From assembly GCA_027315205.1 (NCBI GenBank), contig DAHUYM010000004.1, positions 1 to 40,803 on the forward strand: a stretch of 40,803 nucleotides of DNA. The letters run 5' to 3'. Below are positions 17,497-26,733 of this stretch, piece by piece (position 1 is the stretch's first letter; the number at the start of each line of letters is the position of its first letter). The notes under the pieces are model-generated. The model had not been told where the DNA came from. It saw only the letters and a list, made by a program, of their open reading frames with translations, and made no database searches. The position numbers were made by a program, and so were the translations under genes. This stretch comes from Leptospirillum sp. (lineage in GTDB: Bacteria; Nitrospirota; Leptospirillia; Leptospirillales; Leptospirillaceae).

Positions 17497-18849
17497 TTGG
17501 AATTTCCCGATCTAAGATCCGCCGGAGCCTACCTTGCGGGGTTGACCCGTCACGGAATCCATCCAGGGCTCGATGAGATCCGGAAGATCCTGGCCGATGC
17601 CGGACATCCGGAAATCGCCTGCCCGGCGATTCAAATTACCGGAACCAATGGAAAAGGGACAACCGCCATTCTCGTGGAAGCCTTTCTCCGGGAGGGAGGT
17701 TACAGGACGGGGTTGTTCACGTCTCCTCACCTGCTGGACGTGCGGGAGCGAATCCGGATCGACGGAAACCCGATCGACGCCGAATCGTTTCTCGACTGCC
17801 TCGAGAAGACGCGTCGTCTGGAGATTTCCGGGAACGGCCAGCTAACATTTTTCGAAACACTGACCGTGATGTGTTTCCTGGCTTTCCGGAAGGCTGCCGT
17901 CCAGATCGCCGTTCTCGAAGTCGGGCTCGGCGGCCGTTGGGACGCCACTTCCGTAGCGGATCCCGAAGTGACTGCCCTGACTTCGATCTCGCGGGATCAT
18001 ACCGAGATCTTAGGAGACACACTGGAGAAGATTCTGTCCGAGAAAGCCGCGATTGGCCGTCCCGGGAAGCCTTTTGTTGCGACGGTTCCGGACTCGCTTC
18101 TTCCCGCATGGTTCCGGGAAGAGGAATCGGGGCGGTTTCGGTCCGTTCTCCGGGGCCGGGACTTCGATGGCCGATGGCTGGAGCGGGGGTCCCGGTCGAT
18201 GCGATCATTCGAGTTCCGGGGCAGGAACGGGACAAAAGTCTTCCGGACATCCCTCGTAGCGGGATATCAGTTGAACAATCTCCTTTCGGCTCTGGCGATC
18301 CTTGACGAGTCCCCCTGGCGCGTTCCCGAGTCGGCGATCGGACGTGCCCTCGCTACCACAAAGAATCCCGGACGATGGGAACGGGTTCCGGGTCCTCCCG
18401 ATGTCGTGTTCGATGGTGCCCACAATCCCGAATCCATGGCGGCTCTCGCATCCCAGGTCCGCGACGCCTATCCCGATCCGGCGAAGGTCGGATTTTTGCT
18501 GGGAATTCTCCAGGGCAAGGACTGGGTGTCGATGATCCCGGAGTTGAACGGAGTCGGGGACACGTATTTTATTACGGAACCCCCTGAAACCCTTTCCGTT
18601 TCGCCTCTTGTTCTCGCGGAGGCCGTACGGGACCAGCCGACGCGCGCCGGATTGTCTGTCTATGTCGAGCCCGGTTCGTTTCCCGATGTCTGCAACCGGG
18701 CATTCCGATGGGCGACGGAGGACATCGGCAGGGTGATCGTGGTAACGGGTTCGTTCTATCTCGTCGGTGCCGTCAAGCGGTGGCTATCGGGCCAGGAAAC
18801 GCCATTAATCGCGGGCGAGAAAAACGTATCTATCCCCCGAATCCCGTGA
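17497..18849 (+). CDS. folC: Folylpolyglutamate/dihydrofolate synthase (FolC)
   Basis: The 450-residue Mur-ligase-family enzyme adds glutamate to folates, and usually also to dihydropteroate. The ATP loop ITGTNGKGTT, the segment LFTSPHLLDVRERI and the C-terminal VFDGAHNPES motif are diagnostic. The start appears to be TTG 17497, directly after the accD stop, with a G-rich stretch just upstream; alignment of the N-terminal YLAGL..HGIHPGLDEI region supports it. The stop overlaps lptD by 4 nt. Confidence 0.9.
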   Translation: MEFPDLRSAGAYLAGLTRHGIHPGLDEIRKILADAGHPEIACPAIQITGTNGKGTTAILVEAFLREGGYRTGLFTSPHLLDVRERIRIDGNPIDAESFLDCLEKTRRLEISGNGQLTFFETLTVMCFLAFRKAAVQIAVLEVGLGGRWDATSVADPEVTALTSISRDHTEILGDTLEKILSEKAAIGRPGKPFVATVPDSLLPAWFREEESGRFRSVLRGRDFDGRWLERGSRSMRSFEFRGRNGTKVFRTSLVAGYQLNNLLSALAILDESPWRVPESAIGRALATTKNPGRWERVPGPPDVVFDGAHNPESMAALASQVRDAYPDPAKVGFLLGILQGKDWVSMIPELNGVGDTYFITEPPETLSVSPLVLAEAVRDQPTRAGLSVYVEPGSFPDVCNRAFRWATEDIGRVIVVTGSFYLVGAVKRWLSGQETPLIAGEKNVSIPRIP

Positions 18850-21137
18850 ACCGGGCGAAAATATCCCTTCTCGTTTTTTTTCTCCTCTGCGGAGGACTCT
18901 TCCCCTGGACCCTTTCCCCCGTTTTCGGGGAAACCGACACCCATCCTGGGAACCCTTCCTCCAGTGGCGAAAAAAAAGTCGTCATCATGGCCGATCATCT
19001 CCGCTTCAATCGGACCACACACTTGATCCATGCGGTCGGACACGCCTTCCTCCAGCGAGGCAGCCTGACACTGAAAGCGGATGAACTCATCCTGAACAAG
19101 TCCACGAATGTGGTCTGGGCCGCCGGTCATGTCGTCCTGAACGGACCTAAGACGATCATGAAAGGACCGCGAATGAGGATGAATCTCATGACCGGTCACG
19201 CTGTCGTCTACGAAGGCAAGGTCGAGACACGCCAGTTCTATACACAGAACAATACCCAGACCGAATACACGTACCATATCCGCGGAAAGAGGATCGAACG
19301 GGTGACCCCGGATCATTTCCACGTGGACGATGGATCGGTCACGACATGCGATTGTCTTCCCGGAATCTCGCCCTCCTGGCTTCTTTCAACGAACTCGGGG
19401 GACGTGTACTTGAATGATCATTTCTCGAGTTCCAGCGACTTCCTCCATATCAAAAGCGTTCCGAGCCTTTACCTCCCGTACTTCAGCTTTCCGATCTCTC
19501 CAAGAAAGTCCGGGTTCCTGTTCCCGTTTGTCCAGTACAACAGCATCCAGGGGCTGGTTTTCTACGATTCCTTCTTCTGGAATCTTGATCCTTCCTACGA
19601 CCTGACCTTTACGTTCGATGAAATGTCCAACTTCGGCCTTGGAGAAGGGATAACGTACAACCAGTCCATTTCATCGAACCAGAATCTGAGCCTGAATGTC
19701 ACGCAACAGGCTGTGAACGATCCTGTCCTCGGCCTGAACTCGAACATCCTTTCGACGACGGATCTGTATTCGTACCTCGGTGAAAGCACGGCGGTCCTGG
19801 CGAATATCAACTATGTGAACGCCCAGAACTTCTATCAGTTGATGAGCACAGGAAGCACAATGTCTTTCAATCCCCAATTGATGTCCTCACTGTTCGCCAA
19901 TTTTTACCAGGACAATAGCGAAGTGAACCTGGCCGGGGAGTACAACGAAGATATTTTTCCGGGCCTCAATACAACCGTTTCCAAGCTACCGCAGGGGAGC
20001 TCGAACATTTACGACTATAAACTGGGGGATTCGCCGTTCTACTTTTCGTCTTTTCTCTCGGGAGTCGATTTCCAGAGCGGATCGCTTTTTCTGCAAAGGG
20101 GGGTCGTGTACCCTCACGTGAGCGGAGCATTCTCGTTCGGCGACGGCCTTGTCGAGATGTCCCCCCATGCCGGGGTTCTGGAATCCGCCTATAGCGTGAC
20201 GAATGCCGTGGCATCACCATACAGCCAGACCGTGCCGAATTTCGGAGTGGCCTTCCAGTCGATGGTGGAAAGGGATTATACCCTCCCCGATTTCATGGGA
20301 GGCGGGGTTCTGACGCATGAAGTCGAGGTGAACTCCGATTTCGAATACGCGCCCCAGAACGATGAAACCCAGATCATCCAGAGCGGGTTTACGGACAACA
20401 TCCTGGGAATGAACACGCTCTATTACTCGATGACGAACCGGTTTTTCTATTCCGGAAAAGGGGTCAGCAAGGAAATCCTTTCCTTGAAGATCGCGGAAGA
20501 CTACCAACTCCAGTCGCAACCCTATTATGCGACGCCGGTCAATTACGCCGGGCAGTTCCTCTCAAATCCGTTCGTACCGTTGAACCAGCCCTTTTCCCCG
20601 ATCTACGCGTCCGTTCACGTCCTGCCGAACGATCCCGTCTCGTTTTTCGGGGAAGGGTTTTACGACCCCTCTCAGAACGATCTCGTGACCGAGGATTCGG
20701 CGATCATTTTCAATCAGGCTGCGATCTATCCCGCGCCGGTCATGCTGCTTCTGCAGCTTGGGCAAACATCCATCCGGGCAGGAAATGTCCCCGTCATGGG
20801 CAACTTCTTCAATCCGATGGCAATTACGGTCGGCTACCAGCAGCCCGAAGGGGCGAACTTCATCGTGCCATCGATCTCGGTGAACACCTCGATCGGCCTA
20901 TTCGGTGGCGTTGCCTATTACCAGGACCTTGGCGGGGGAACGACCGGAGGAATCCAGATGGAATCCATGAACCTCGGATACAACGGACAGTGCTGGAACG
21001 CAGGCTTCATGTACTATGTGGTGGAAGAACCGGCTCCACTGCCTGCCCAGACGGGCTTCGGTTTCACGATCACGCTGAACGGCATCGCAAGTCTGGCTCC
21101 GATCGTCAATCCTATAAGTCCGATACCGGTACCCTGA
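18846..21137 (+). CDS. lptD: LPS-assembly protein LptD (OstA/Imp family)
   Basis: The 763-residue outer-membrane protein inserts lipopolysaccharide into the outer leaflet. It has an N-terminal signal peptide (about 1-28, ending PVFGE), an OstA/LptA-like domain (about 40-160) with MADHLRFNR, AVGHAFLQRG and VVWAAGHVVL, and then a long beta-barrel domain rich in Asn, Ser and aromatics. The region PSLYLPYFSFPISPRKSGFL is typical of LptD. GTG 18846 overlaps the folC stop; longer in-frame starts would put 46 extra basic residues ahead of the signal peptide. Confidence 0.88.
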   Translation: MNRAKISLLVFFLLCGGLFPWTLSPVFGETDTHPGNPSSSGEKKVVIMADHLRFNRTTHLIHAVGHAFLQRGSLTLKADELILNKSTNVVWAAGHVVLNGPKTIMKGPRMRMNLMTGHAVVYEGKVETRQFYTQNNTQTEYTYHIRGKRIERVTPDHFHVDDGSVTTCDCLPGISPSWLLSTNSGDVYLNDHFSSSSDFLHIKSVPSLYLPYFSFPISPRKSGFLFPFVQYNSIQGLVFYDSFFWNLDPSYDLTFTFDEMSNFGLGEGITYNQSISSNQNLSLNVTQQAVNDPVLGLNSNILSTTDLYSYLGESTAVLANINYVNAQNFYQLMSTGSTMSFNPQLMSSLFANFYQDNSEVNLAGEYNEDIFPGLNTTVSKLPQGSSNIYDYKLGDSPFYFSSFLSGVDFQSGSLFLQRGVVYPHVSGAFSFGDGLVEMSPHAGVLESAYSVTNAVASPYSQTVPNFGVAFQSMVERDYTLPDFMGGGVLTHEVEVNSDFEYAPQNDETQIIQSGFTDNILGMNTLYYSMTNRFFYSGKGVSKEILSLKIAEDYQLQSQPYYATPVNYAGQFLSNPFVPLNQPFSPIYASVHVLPNDPVSFFGEGFYDPSQNDLVTEDSAIIFNQAAIYPAPVMLLLQLGQTSIRAGNVPVMGNFFNPMAITVGYQQPEGANFIVPSISVNTSIGLFGGVAYYQDLGGGTTGGIQMESMNLGYNGQCWNAGFMYYVVEEPAPLPAQTGFGFTITLNGIASLAPIVNPISPIPVP

Positions 21138-21142
21138 GGACT

Positions 21143-21937
21143 TTATCGGGATTGGTGTTCTTTGACGACGGTGCTCACGATCGTCCGAAAGGCGAGGACG
21201 TGCATCTGGACCCGCGAAGAAAAATCGATCAATGCGGGGGTTTCGAGGGTAAAGGTTCTTCTCGTGCCATGGCGGTACAGATAGAGAGCCTCGGGCCATC
21301 CATGACGACGGAATTTCACCCTACGCATCCTCCTGGGGTGGATGATCCCGTTATGGGCGGGCATGCCTTCGATCACGGGATCCTTCAGGATAGGGAACCC
21401 CGACCCTTCAAGGGCCGAGATCACTTCCGGACCGATCGGTTCCTTGTGGTCGGGAAAATGTTCATAGAGGTAGAACCCCTTGGTGTCGACATCCTCGTGA
21501 AACTCGATGGACAGCTCGAAGGTCCTATTCCGGAGCACATCCATGAGGCACCGGATCTCCGGCGAAGGATGTCCTTTGGCGAACTCCCTGTTGAGATCAA
21601 TCTCTTCCCTGTTGGTACGGGTCTTGTTCAGGAACCCAGACGGATTGATCAACGGAAATGAGGTGAGGTTGATGAGGTTTGAGAAGCCCGGATTCCCGAT
21701 TTCGGACCTGAGGAGTTCGAGCACGGCATGCGGACCTGCCGGTTCGTCGCCGTGAATTCCCGCCGAAAGCAGGATGCGGGGAAACCCCGGATCGGTTTTT
21801 CTGGAGATTTGAAGGAGCGGGCAGAGCCCCTTGTCAGTCTCTACGGACATGAGTGTCCGGACACGTTGAAAATCGAGTTCCTTGGCCGCCTTTACAATGG
21901 ATAAACACAGGGCGTTCGGATCGTGAAAGATCTCCAT
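21143..21937 (-). CDS. M14-type metallopeptidase or succinylglutamate desuccinylase/aspartoacylase-like protein
   Basis: The 264-residue protein shows zinc-ligand motifs of the M14 carboxypeptidase/AstE-ASPA superfamily: LSAGIHGDEPAG (His and Glu), DLNREF, EFHEDVDTKG (third ligand His) and FTLETPA (catalytic Glu). The reaction may be cleavage of an amide or peptide, but the substrate cannot be told. ATG 21937 was chosen, with AGGTGG upstream; an in-frame TTG at 21961 is possible. It is convergent with lptD, 5 nt apart at the 3' ends, and lies 39 nt downstream of nadK on the same strand. Confidence 0.8.
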   Translation of the reverse strand: MEIFHDPNALCLSIVKAAKELDFQRVRTLMSVETDKGLCPLLQISRKTDPGFPRILLSAGIHGDEPAGPHAVLELLRSEIGNPGFSNLINLTSFPLINPSGFLNKTRTNREEIDLNREFAKGHPSPEIRCLMDVLRNRTFELSIEFHEDVDTKGFYLYEHFPDHKEPIGPEVISALEGSGFPILKDPVIEGMPAHNGIIHPRRMRRVKFRRHGWPEALYLYRHGTRRTFTLETPALIDFSSRVQMHVLAFRTIVSTVVKEHQSR

Positions 21938-21976
21938 GCTTCCTTTCCACCTTCTTTGCAATAGATAAAACAGATT

Positions 21977-22888
21977 TTACTTCTGGTAGCGGTCTCCCCA
22001 TTTCAGCTTGTCGCGAAGCACTTCGAAGTAGTTCCGTTCGGGATAAACGATCAGATGCGTGACGGATGAGGATTTTGTTATTTCCACGAGATCTCCCGCG
22101 GTCAGGAGGAAATCTACCTGCCCATCGAATGTGGATGTGACGGATTCGCCTTTCTTGATCAGGATCTCGATCCGGACATGTCCCGGAAGGACCAATGGGC
22201 GATGCGTCAGGGTGTGGGGGCAGATGGGGGTCATGATGATCCCCTCCATTTCCGGATAGACGATCGGACCGCCGGCGGACAGATTGTAGGCGGTCGATCC
22301 TGTCGGGGTCGAAAAGATGACCCCGTCGCCCTTCAAGGCTGTCACGAACAGGGCGTCCATATATATGTCGAACTCGATCAGCCGGACTTTCGATCCTTGA
22401 TTGATGACGACATCGTTCAATACATGGGATTCCGTGACTGCGCGTCCATGGCGTATGACTCGCGTCTTCAGCATCATCCGGGCATCGGTTTGGTAGTTGC
22501 CCCTTAGGGTATTCTCGAGAACCTCGAAGAGTTCCGACGCCTGGACCTCCGTAAGGAATCCGAGGCTTCCGAGGTTCACGCCAAGGATCGGGATCCCGGG
22601 CGATTTGGTTTCCGTTGGCGCCTGATGTTCCGCCAGAGCCCTTGCGGCCGAGAGGAGCGTTCCGTCCCCTCCGAGAACGAGCAGAAGGTCCGCCCGGTCG
22701 GCGATCTCCGATTTTTCCCATGTTTTTTCGCCCGGCACCGTACGTGCGCCTTCGTTGTCGAGGAAATAGGCAATACCCCTTTCCCTTAGCCAAGGGAGGA
22801 GTTTGTGAAGAATCGAACGGATTTCCTCGGACCGATGGGGCTTTGTCAGGATTCCGATTCTTTGGATCGACTGTCGCAATGGTTGCAT
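21977..22888 (-). CDS. nadK: NAD kinase (NadK)
   Basis: The 303-residue protein phosphorylates NAD to NADP. It carries the GGDGT motif at residues 73-77, the NLGSLGFL segment, the nucleotide-site Asn-Asp at 158-159 (Asn-Glu in most homologues) and GSTAYNLSAGGPI at 197-209. AGGAAAGAG precedes the ATG at 22888. A weak minus-strand TATAGT (plus positions 22995-23000) could be its -10 element. It probably forms a two-gene unit with the M14-type gene. Confidence 0.94.
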   Translation of the reverse strand: MQPLRQSIQRIGILTKPHRSEEIRSILHKLLPWLRERGIAYFLDNEGARTVPGEKTWEKSEIADRADLLLVLGGDGTLLSAARALAEHQAPTETKSPGIPILGVNLGSLGFLTEVQASELFEVLENTLRGNYQTDARMMLKTRVIRHGRAVTESHVLNDVVINQGSKVRLIEFDIYMDALFVTALKGDGVIFSTPTGSTAYNLSAGGPIVYPEMEGIIMTPICPHTLTHRPLVLPGHVRIEILIKKGESVTSTFDGQVDFLLTAGDLVEITKSSSVTHLIVYPERNYFEVLRDKLKWGDRYQK

Positions 22889-23087
22889 GCTCTTTCCTGA
22901 CCGGTAGCGCCGGCGTGGAACGGCCCAAACTGTCCCGAGTCCCGTCGACGGTGTTTCTGTCGGAGAAATTTCGGATTAACCGCTGTTCCCGAACACTATA
23001 GTACGATCTTTTCCCGAAATGAAGAGCTCCGGAACGCTTTGGAGCCCTTCCGATGATTGCAAACAAGGCTCTGCGTAGCCTTCGAGA

Positions 23088-23125
23088 ATGAGAACCAGGA
23101 TCACACCAAAGTTCTCATGGATCCT
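23088..23125. promoter_or_regulatory. Interleaved inverted repeats just upstream of the bc promoter
   Basis: ATGAGAAC (23088-23095) and GTTCTCAT (23111-23118) form a perfect 8-bp inverted repeat with arm centres 23 bp apart, about two helical turns. AGGATC (23097-23102) and GATCCT (23120-23125) form a second one, whose last base is the first T of the -35 box. Their position directly upstream suits an activator or repressor site. No regulator can be named. Confidence 0.4.
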
Positions 23126-23153
23126 TGACTTGTTTAAGTGGTCATGGTATAAA
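23125..23153 (+). promoter_or_regulatory. Sigma70-type promoter of the bc-complex operon
   Basis: TTGACT (23125-23130) and TATAAA (23148-23153) are separated by exactly 17 bases, matching the consensus at 5 of 6 positions in each box. Transcription would start near 23160, giving a leader of about 180 nt before the ATG at 23341. Confidence 0.65.
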
Positions 23154-23232
23154 CGCCGAACCTAAAAACGCCAATCTCGCAACCTGTCTTTTGCTCGCAT
23201 GAGTTCTCCCCGTATCGAGACGGTATGGGTGT

Positions 23233-23252
23233 CGCCTTATCTGGATAAGGCG
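23233..23252. repeat. Perfect 9-bp inverted repeat in the bc operon leader
   Basis: CGCCTTATC (23233-23241) and GATAAGGCG (23244-23252) are perfectly complementary with only TG between them. In DNA this is a compact near-palindrome fit for a dimeric regulator; in RNA it would be a tight hairpin with a 4-base loop. It lies about 75 nt after the predicted transcript start and has no T run, so it is not a terminator. Confidence 0.5.
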
Positions 23253-23340
23253 GAATACCCCTACTCTAAACCGGCTCAAACCGCTTATGGCGTTTCATAG
23301 AACCGAGCCTTCCGAGGCGAGGAAGGTGGAGGATGGCATA

Positions 23341-25182
23341 ATGAAGGGGAAATACAAGTTACACATACCGGAATATGAATATTATGCGGATCAGGTGGCC
23401 TGTCGAAAGGGCTGTCCGGTCGGTACCGATGCAGGTGGATATGTCCAGGCCATCCGGAGCGGCGAATATGAAAAGGCCTATGCCATCGCCCGGGGCCCCA
23501 ATCCTTTTGCTTCAATCTGCGGTTGGGTGTGCAACGCTCCCTGCGAAGCCGCCTGCACCCGTGGCAATATCGACTCCCCGGTCACCATCCGGGCGCTGAA
23601 GCGATTTGTGACTGAGAAGTTCGGGGTGGAGGCCGTCAGCGATCCGGCCGTTACCCTGCGGTATTCCACGGCTCCGGGGGTTCCCTACGGCCGGGCTACC
23701 GGCGAAAAGGTCGCGATTATCGGAGGCGGTCCTGCAGGGCTTACCGCCGCTCACGATCTTGCAAGGCTTGGATACCGTACGACCCTGTTCGAGTCGAACA
23801 AGAGGCTTGGCGGGCTCTTCTACCTCGTTCCGGAATACCGCCTTCCGCGTCCCCTCATCAAGGCCGAAGTCGACGCTATCGCAAGCATGGGCCTCGACAT
23901 CCGTCTGAATACCACTGTCGGGAAGGACGTTTCCTTCAAGGAGATCCAGGACTCGTTCAAGGCTATCGTGATCGCCGTAGGGGCCTGGGGTAGCCGTCCC
24001 ATTCCTTTCGAGGGCAAGGATCTCGAAAATGTCTATTCCGCTCTTCCTTTCCTTCAGTCCGTCTATCTCGATCACAGTCCCGCAGCCGTTGGCCGTAATG
24101 TCGCCGTGGTAGGAGCGGGAAACGTGGCCATGGACGTTTGCCGGACCGCAGTCAGGCTCCCGGGGGTGCAGAAAGTCACGGTCATCGCCTTGGAAGATTG
24201 GGATGAGATGCCGGCCGACGAAGCGGAAATTGAAGATGCCGTCGCCGAGGGAGTGGAGTTCCTGACACGAAAGGGAACCCGAAAAATCAACGGGTCCGGG
24301 AAGGTAGACGGGCTGGAGCTCGTTCGGGTCGTATCCGTTTTTGACGACCAGGGCCGTTTCGCCCCGGTTTTTGACGAAGCCGACAGGACGGTGGTTCCGT
24401 TCGATTCGGTGATCCTAGCGATCGGGCAAACGATCGATTCCTCGTTTGTTCCCCCGGAACATGATTCGATCGTTGGCCGCAACGGCGTCATCAGGGCCAA
24501 TATCCATAGCATGGATACCGGAGTTCCCGGAGTATTCGCGGCAGGCGACGTTGTGACGGGGCCCCGGATTTTTATCGATGCAATCGCGGGCGGACAGGTT
24601 GCAGCCGCTTCAGTTCACCAGTATCTCTCCCAAGGAGCGGTGGATTCAAAGGTTTATGGGATTTCGACGCCGGTCGAACACCGTTCGAATCCAACCCCCA
24701 TCTGGCCCGTTGATGTCAATGTCGACGGATATTATTCCATTTCCCGGAATAACCCCCCTCTCCTTACCCCCAGTTTCCGCCGAACGAACTTCGAGCTTGC
24801 TGAACTCTCCTTCGGCGAAGACGAAGCCCGCGCCCAGGCGGCGAGATGTCTGACCTGCCATGTCAATCCGATTTTCGTCGGGGAAAAATGCATCATGTGC
24901 GGCGGGTGCGTGGACGTTTGCCCGGAGTATGCCCTCAAGATGATTCCCCTGACCGATGCGGATCTTGACCAAGACAAGACGGTAAAGGTCATTGAAAACT
25001 TTCTGGGCGTTGAGATTGACCAGCCGAACGACCATGAGGTAGTTCAGCAGTTAAGCCTTTCAACGGCCATGATTTGGGACGGAGCACGTTGCATCCGTTG
25101 CGAATTGTGTGCAAAGAGATGTCCGACGGGTGCCATTTCGATGGAATTCTTGGAAGTTAAACAGGAGGTCACCTTGTCATGA
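23341..25182 (+). CDS. GltD-like FAD/NAD(P) oxidoreductase with C-terminal ferredoxin domain, bc-complex associated
   Basis: The 613-residue protein resembles the small subunit of glutamate synthase. An N-terminal Fe-S domain has CRKGCPVG at 21-28 and [16 protein letters not shown] at about 60-75. An FAD motif GGGPAGL follows at about 126, an NAD(P) motif GAGNVAMD at about 258, and a closing GDVVTGP FAD motif. The C-terminus adds ferredoxin motifs [12 protein letters not shown] and [15 protein letters not shown] 23341 has GGAGGA 7 nt upstream. No gltB is adjacent; instead Rieske and cytochrome b genes follow with a 4-nt overlap. It probably passes electrons between the bc complex or quinone pool and NAD(P) or ferredoxin. 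Confidence 0.9.
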   Translation: MKGKYKLHIPEYEYYADQVACRKGCPVGTDAGGYVQAIRSGEYEKAYAIARGPNPFASICGWVCNAPCEAACTRGNIDSPVTIRALKRFVTEKFGVEAVSDPAVTLRYSTAPGVPYGRATGEKVAIIGGGPAGLTAAHDLARLGYRTTLFESNKRLGGLFYLVPEYRLPRPLIKAEVDAIASMGLDIRLNTTVGKDVSFKEIQDSFKAIVIAVGAWGSRPIPFEGKDLENVYSALPFLQSVYLDHSPAAVGRNVAVVGAGNVAMDVCRTAVRLPGVQKVTVIALEDWDEMPADEAEIEDAVAEGVEFLTRKGTRKINGSGKVDGLELVRVVSVFDDQGRFAPVFDEADRTVVPFDSVILAIGQTIDSSFVPPEHDSIVGRNGVIRANIHSMDTGVPGVFAAGDVVTGPRIFIDAIAGGQVAAASVHQYLSQGAVDSKVYGISTPVEHRSNPTPIWPVDVNVDGYYSISRNNPPLLTPSFRRTNFELAELSFGEDEARAQAARCLTCHVNPIFVGEKCIMCGGCVDVCPEYALKMIPLTDADLDQDKTVKVIENFLGVEIDQPNDHEVVQQLSLSTAMIWDGARCIRCELCAKRCPTGAISMEFLEVKQEVTLS

Positions 25183-25799
25183 GTACGGCTCTCACCGGTA
25201 CCGAAAATCAGGATCCTTCAAAAGAAACCGCCAGTCCGGCGGATCTTGAAAGACGAAAGTTCATGGTGTCTGCCGGATGGGGTGTCGTGGGTCTGACCCT
25301 CGCCGGTTCGACTTATGCCGCATATAAATTCATGTTCCCCCCGATTCTCTACGAACCTCCGACGGTCTTCAAGATCGGTCACGTGACCGATTACGGCCTC
25401 GGTGTTGACGAAAGATGGAAGTTGAAGGGTCGGTTCTGGGTTGTCCGGAATATGCGCGGTATCTATAACATGATTTCCATCTGCCGCCACCTTGGGTGCA
25501 CGCCGAATTGGTTCCCCGACCAGAAACGATTCCGTTGCCCTTGCCACGGGTCGATTTATGACGTTCACGGAAACGTGCGCGGTGGGCCAGCACCAAGAAC
25601 CTTGTGGAGAGGCCAGATCACGAAAGACCCCGTTGACGGCCAGCTTGTCGTCAATACAGTTATACGGCTCGATCCCAATCCGGCCCAAACCCCGCAGGGA
25701 CTCTGGGTCAAGGAGAAGATCAAGGAAATCCAGCCATACTGGATCACGCATACCTCTCCTCCCGGGGCATCTTGTGCTGCGAACCGTCTGTTGTGCTGA
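25179..25799 (+). CDS. Rieske [2Fe-2S] protein of a bc-type complex
   Basis: The 206-residue protein has a basic N-terminus (RRK at 25-27), a membrane anchor at about 30-52, and a Rieske domain. The cluster ligands are Cys102 and His104 in CRHLGC, and Cys120 and His123 in CPCHGS; Cys107 and Cys122 would form the usual disulfide. A GGPAPR loop follows. The start overlaps the flavoprotein gene as ATGA. The C-terminal 30 residues, ending in two Cys, go beyond the standard domain. It oxidises quinol at the Qo site in the forward direction. Confidence 0.93.
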   Translation: MSTALTGTENQDPSKETASPADLERRKFMVSAGWGVVGLTLAGSTYAAYKFMFPPILYEPPTVFKIGHVTDYGLGVDERWKLKGRFWVVRNMRGIYNMISICRHLGCTPNWFPDQKRFRCPCHGSIYDVHGNVRGGPAPRTLWRGQITKDPVDGQLVVNTVIRLDPNPAQTPQGLWVKEKIKEIQPYWITHTSPPGASCAANRLLC

Positions 25800-25809
25800 G
25801 GGCGTTTTG

Positions 25810-25846
25810 CCGGCGGAGCCTAATCCAGGGCTCCGCCGGTTTTGTT
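25810..25846 (+). terminator. Strong hairpin with T-rich tail between Rieske and cytochrome b genes
   Basis: CCGGCGGAGCC (25810-25820) pairs perfectly over 11 bp with GGCTCCGCCGG (25829-25839), with an 8-base loop and then TTTTGTT. It has the form of an intrinsic terminator but lies 66 bp before the cytochrome b start, inside what should be one operon. It may act as a partial terminator or as an RNA processing or stability element that sets different levels for the two parts of the operon. Confidence 0.65.
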
Positions 25847-25912
25847 CTCGTTCCCCGATTTTTCAGGATATTGGCTTTTTTAGCCGGAAACGACTATTTG
25901 AAAGGATAGCGA

Positions 25913-26674
25913 ATGCTTGAGAATGTGAAGGAGAAAATTGTCAAGTCCCAAGTGTTTCGTTCCATCTTTCGGCATGGGTTTCCGGACAACGATCTCAACC
26001 GGGCCTATGTCGTTTTCAGCAACGTATTCCTCCACATTCATCCCGTAAAGGTGCGGAGAAGCGCTCTGCGAATGCGCTACACGTTCTGCCTCGGGGGAAT
26101 CACCCTCTTTCTTTTCATCATGCTCACGGTCACCGGAATCTGGCTGATGTTCTACTATACCCCCTATACCGGTCTTGCCTACAGCAATATCCAAGACATC
26201 CAGTTCGTCATTTTCGGGGGAAACCTGATGCGGGACCTTCATCGGTTCGCGGCGCACGGGATGGTTCTTTTCGTATGGCTCCACATGACCCGCGTTTTTC
26301 TTACGGGGGCATACAAGGCTCCTCGTGAGTTCAATTGGGTTGTCGGGGTGGTCTTGTTGGTCAATACGCTCATCTTGAGCTGGACGGGATACCTCCTTCC
26401 CTGGGATCAGCTGGCCTACTGGGCGGTGACGGTGGGAACCAAGATGGCTTCCTACACTCCATTTATCGGTCAGAACGGACCCTGGGGGGCCCAGTTGGGA
26501 TTCCTCCCCACCAACGACATCATGTTCATGCTGATCGGTGGAACAGTGGTGGGCCAGAACGCCCTCATCCGTTTTTATGTGCTTCATTGTGTGGTCCTCC
26601 CGCTCGTCGTGACCGTGTTCCTCGCGGTGCACTTCTGGCGGATCCGCAAGGATGGCTTTTCCGGGCCTCTATAA
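25913..26674 (+). CDS. petB: Cytochrome b N-terminal half (b6-like)
   Basis: The 253-residue protein has four core membrane helices and the two bis-His heme sites: His110/His124 in the second helix and His225/His240 in the fourth. The 15-residue step in the second pair is that of b6-type proteins. GYLLPWDQ at 159-166 is the conserved Qo-side motif. It lacks the C-terminal helices, which the next gene supplies. AAAGGA precedes the ATG. It forms the quinol-oxidising membrane core together with Rieske. Confidence 0.92.
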   Translation: MLENVKEKIVKSQVFRSIFRHGFPDNDLNRAYVVFSNVFLHIHPVKVRRSALRMRYTFCLGGITLFLFIMLTVTGIWLMFYYTPYTGLAYSNIQDIQFVIFGGNLMRDLHRFAAHGMVLFVWLHMTRVFLTGAYKAPREFNWVVGVVLLVNTLILSWTGYLLPWDQLAYWAVTVGTKMASYTPFIGQNGPWGAQLGFLPTNDIMFMLIGGTVVGQNALIRFYVLHCVVLPLVVTVFLAVHFWRIRKDGFSGPL

Positions 26675-26733
26675 AATTTGTGGTTTCGGTCTTATCGGGT
26701 ATGACCATTCCATTGCAAAGAGGGGATGCCTGA

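Larger units (their letters stand above)
22889..23340. other. 452-bp intergenic region between nadK and the bc operon
   Basis: I see no credible gene here. It is a divergent control region. The right half holds the bc-operon promoter (23125-23153), two interleaved inverted repeats before it, and a leader of about 180 nt with a perfect hairpin. The left half may hold the minus-strand nadK promoter: TATAGT on that strand (22995-23000) with a poor -35 match (TTCATT, 23018-23023) 17 nt further upstream. Confidence 0.6.

Noticed and set aside
21834-23066. 410-residue open frame on the minus strand
   Set aside because: It overlaps nadK in another frame on the same strand. NadK has all its motifs, and the longer frame is very rich in Arg and Gly with no domain.
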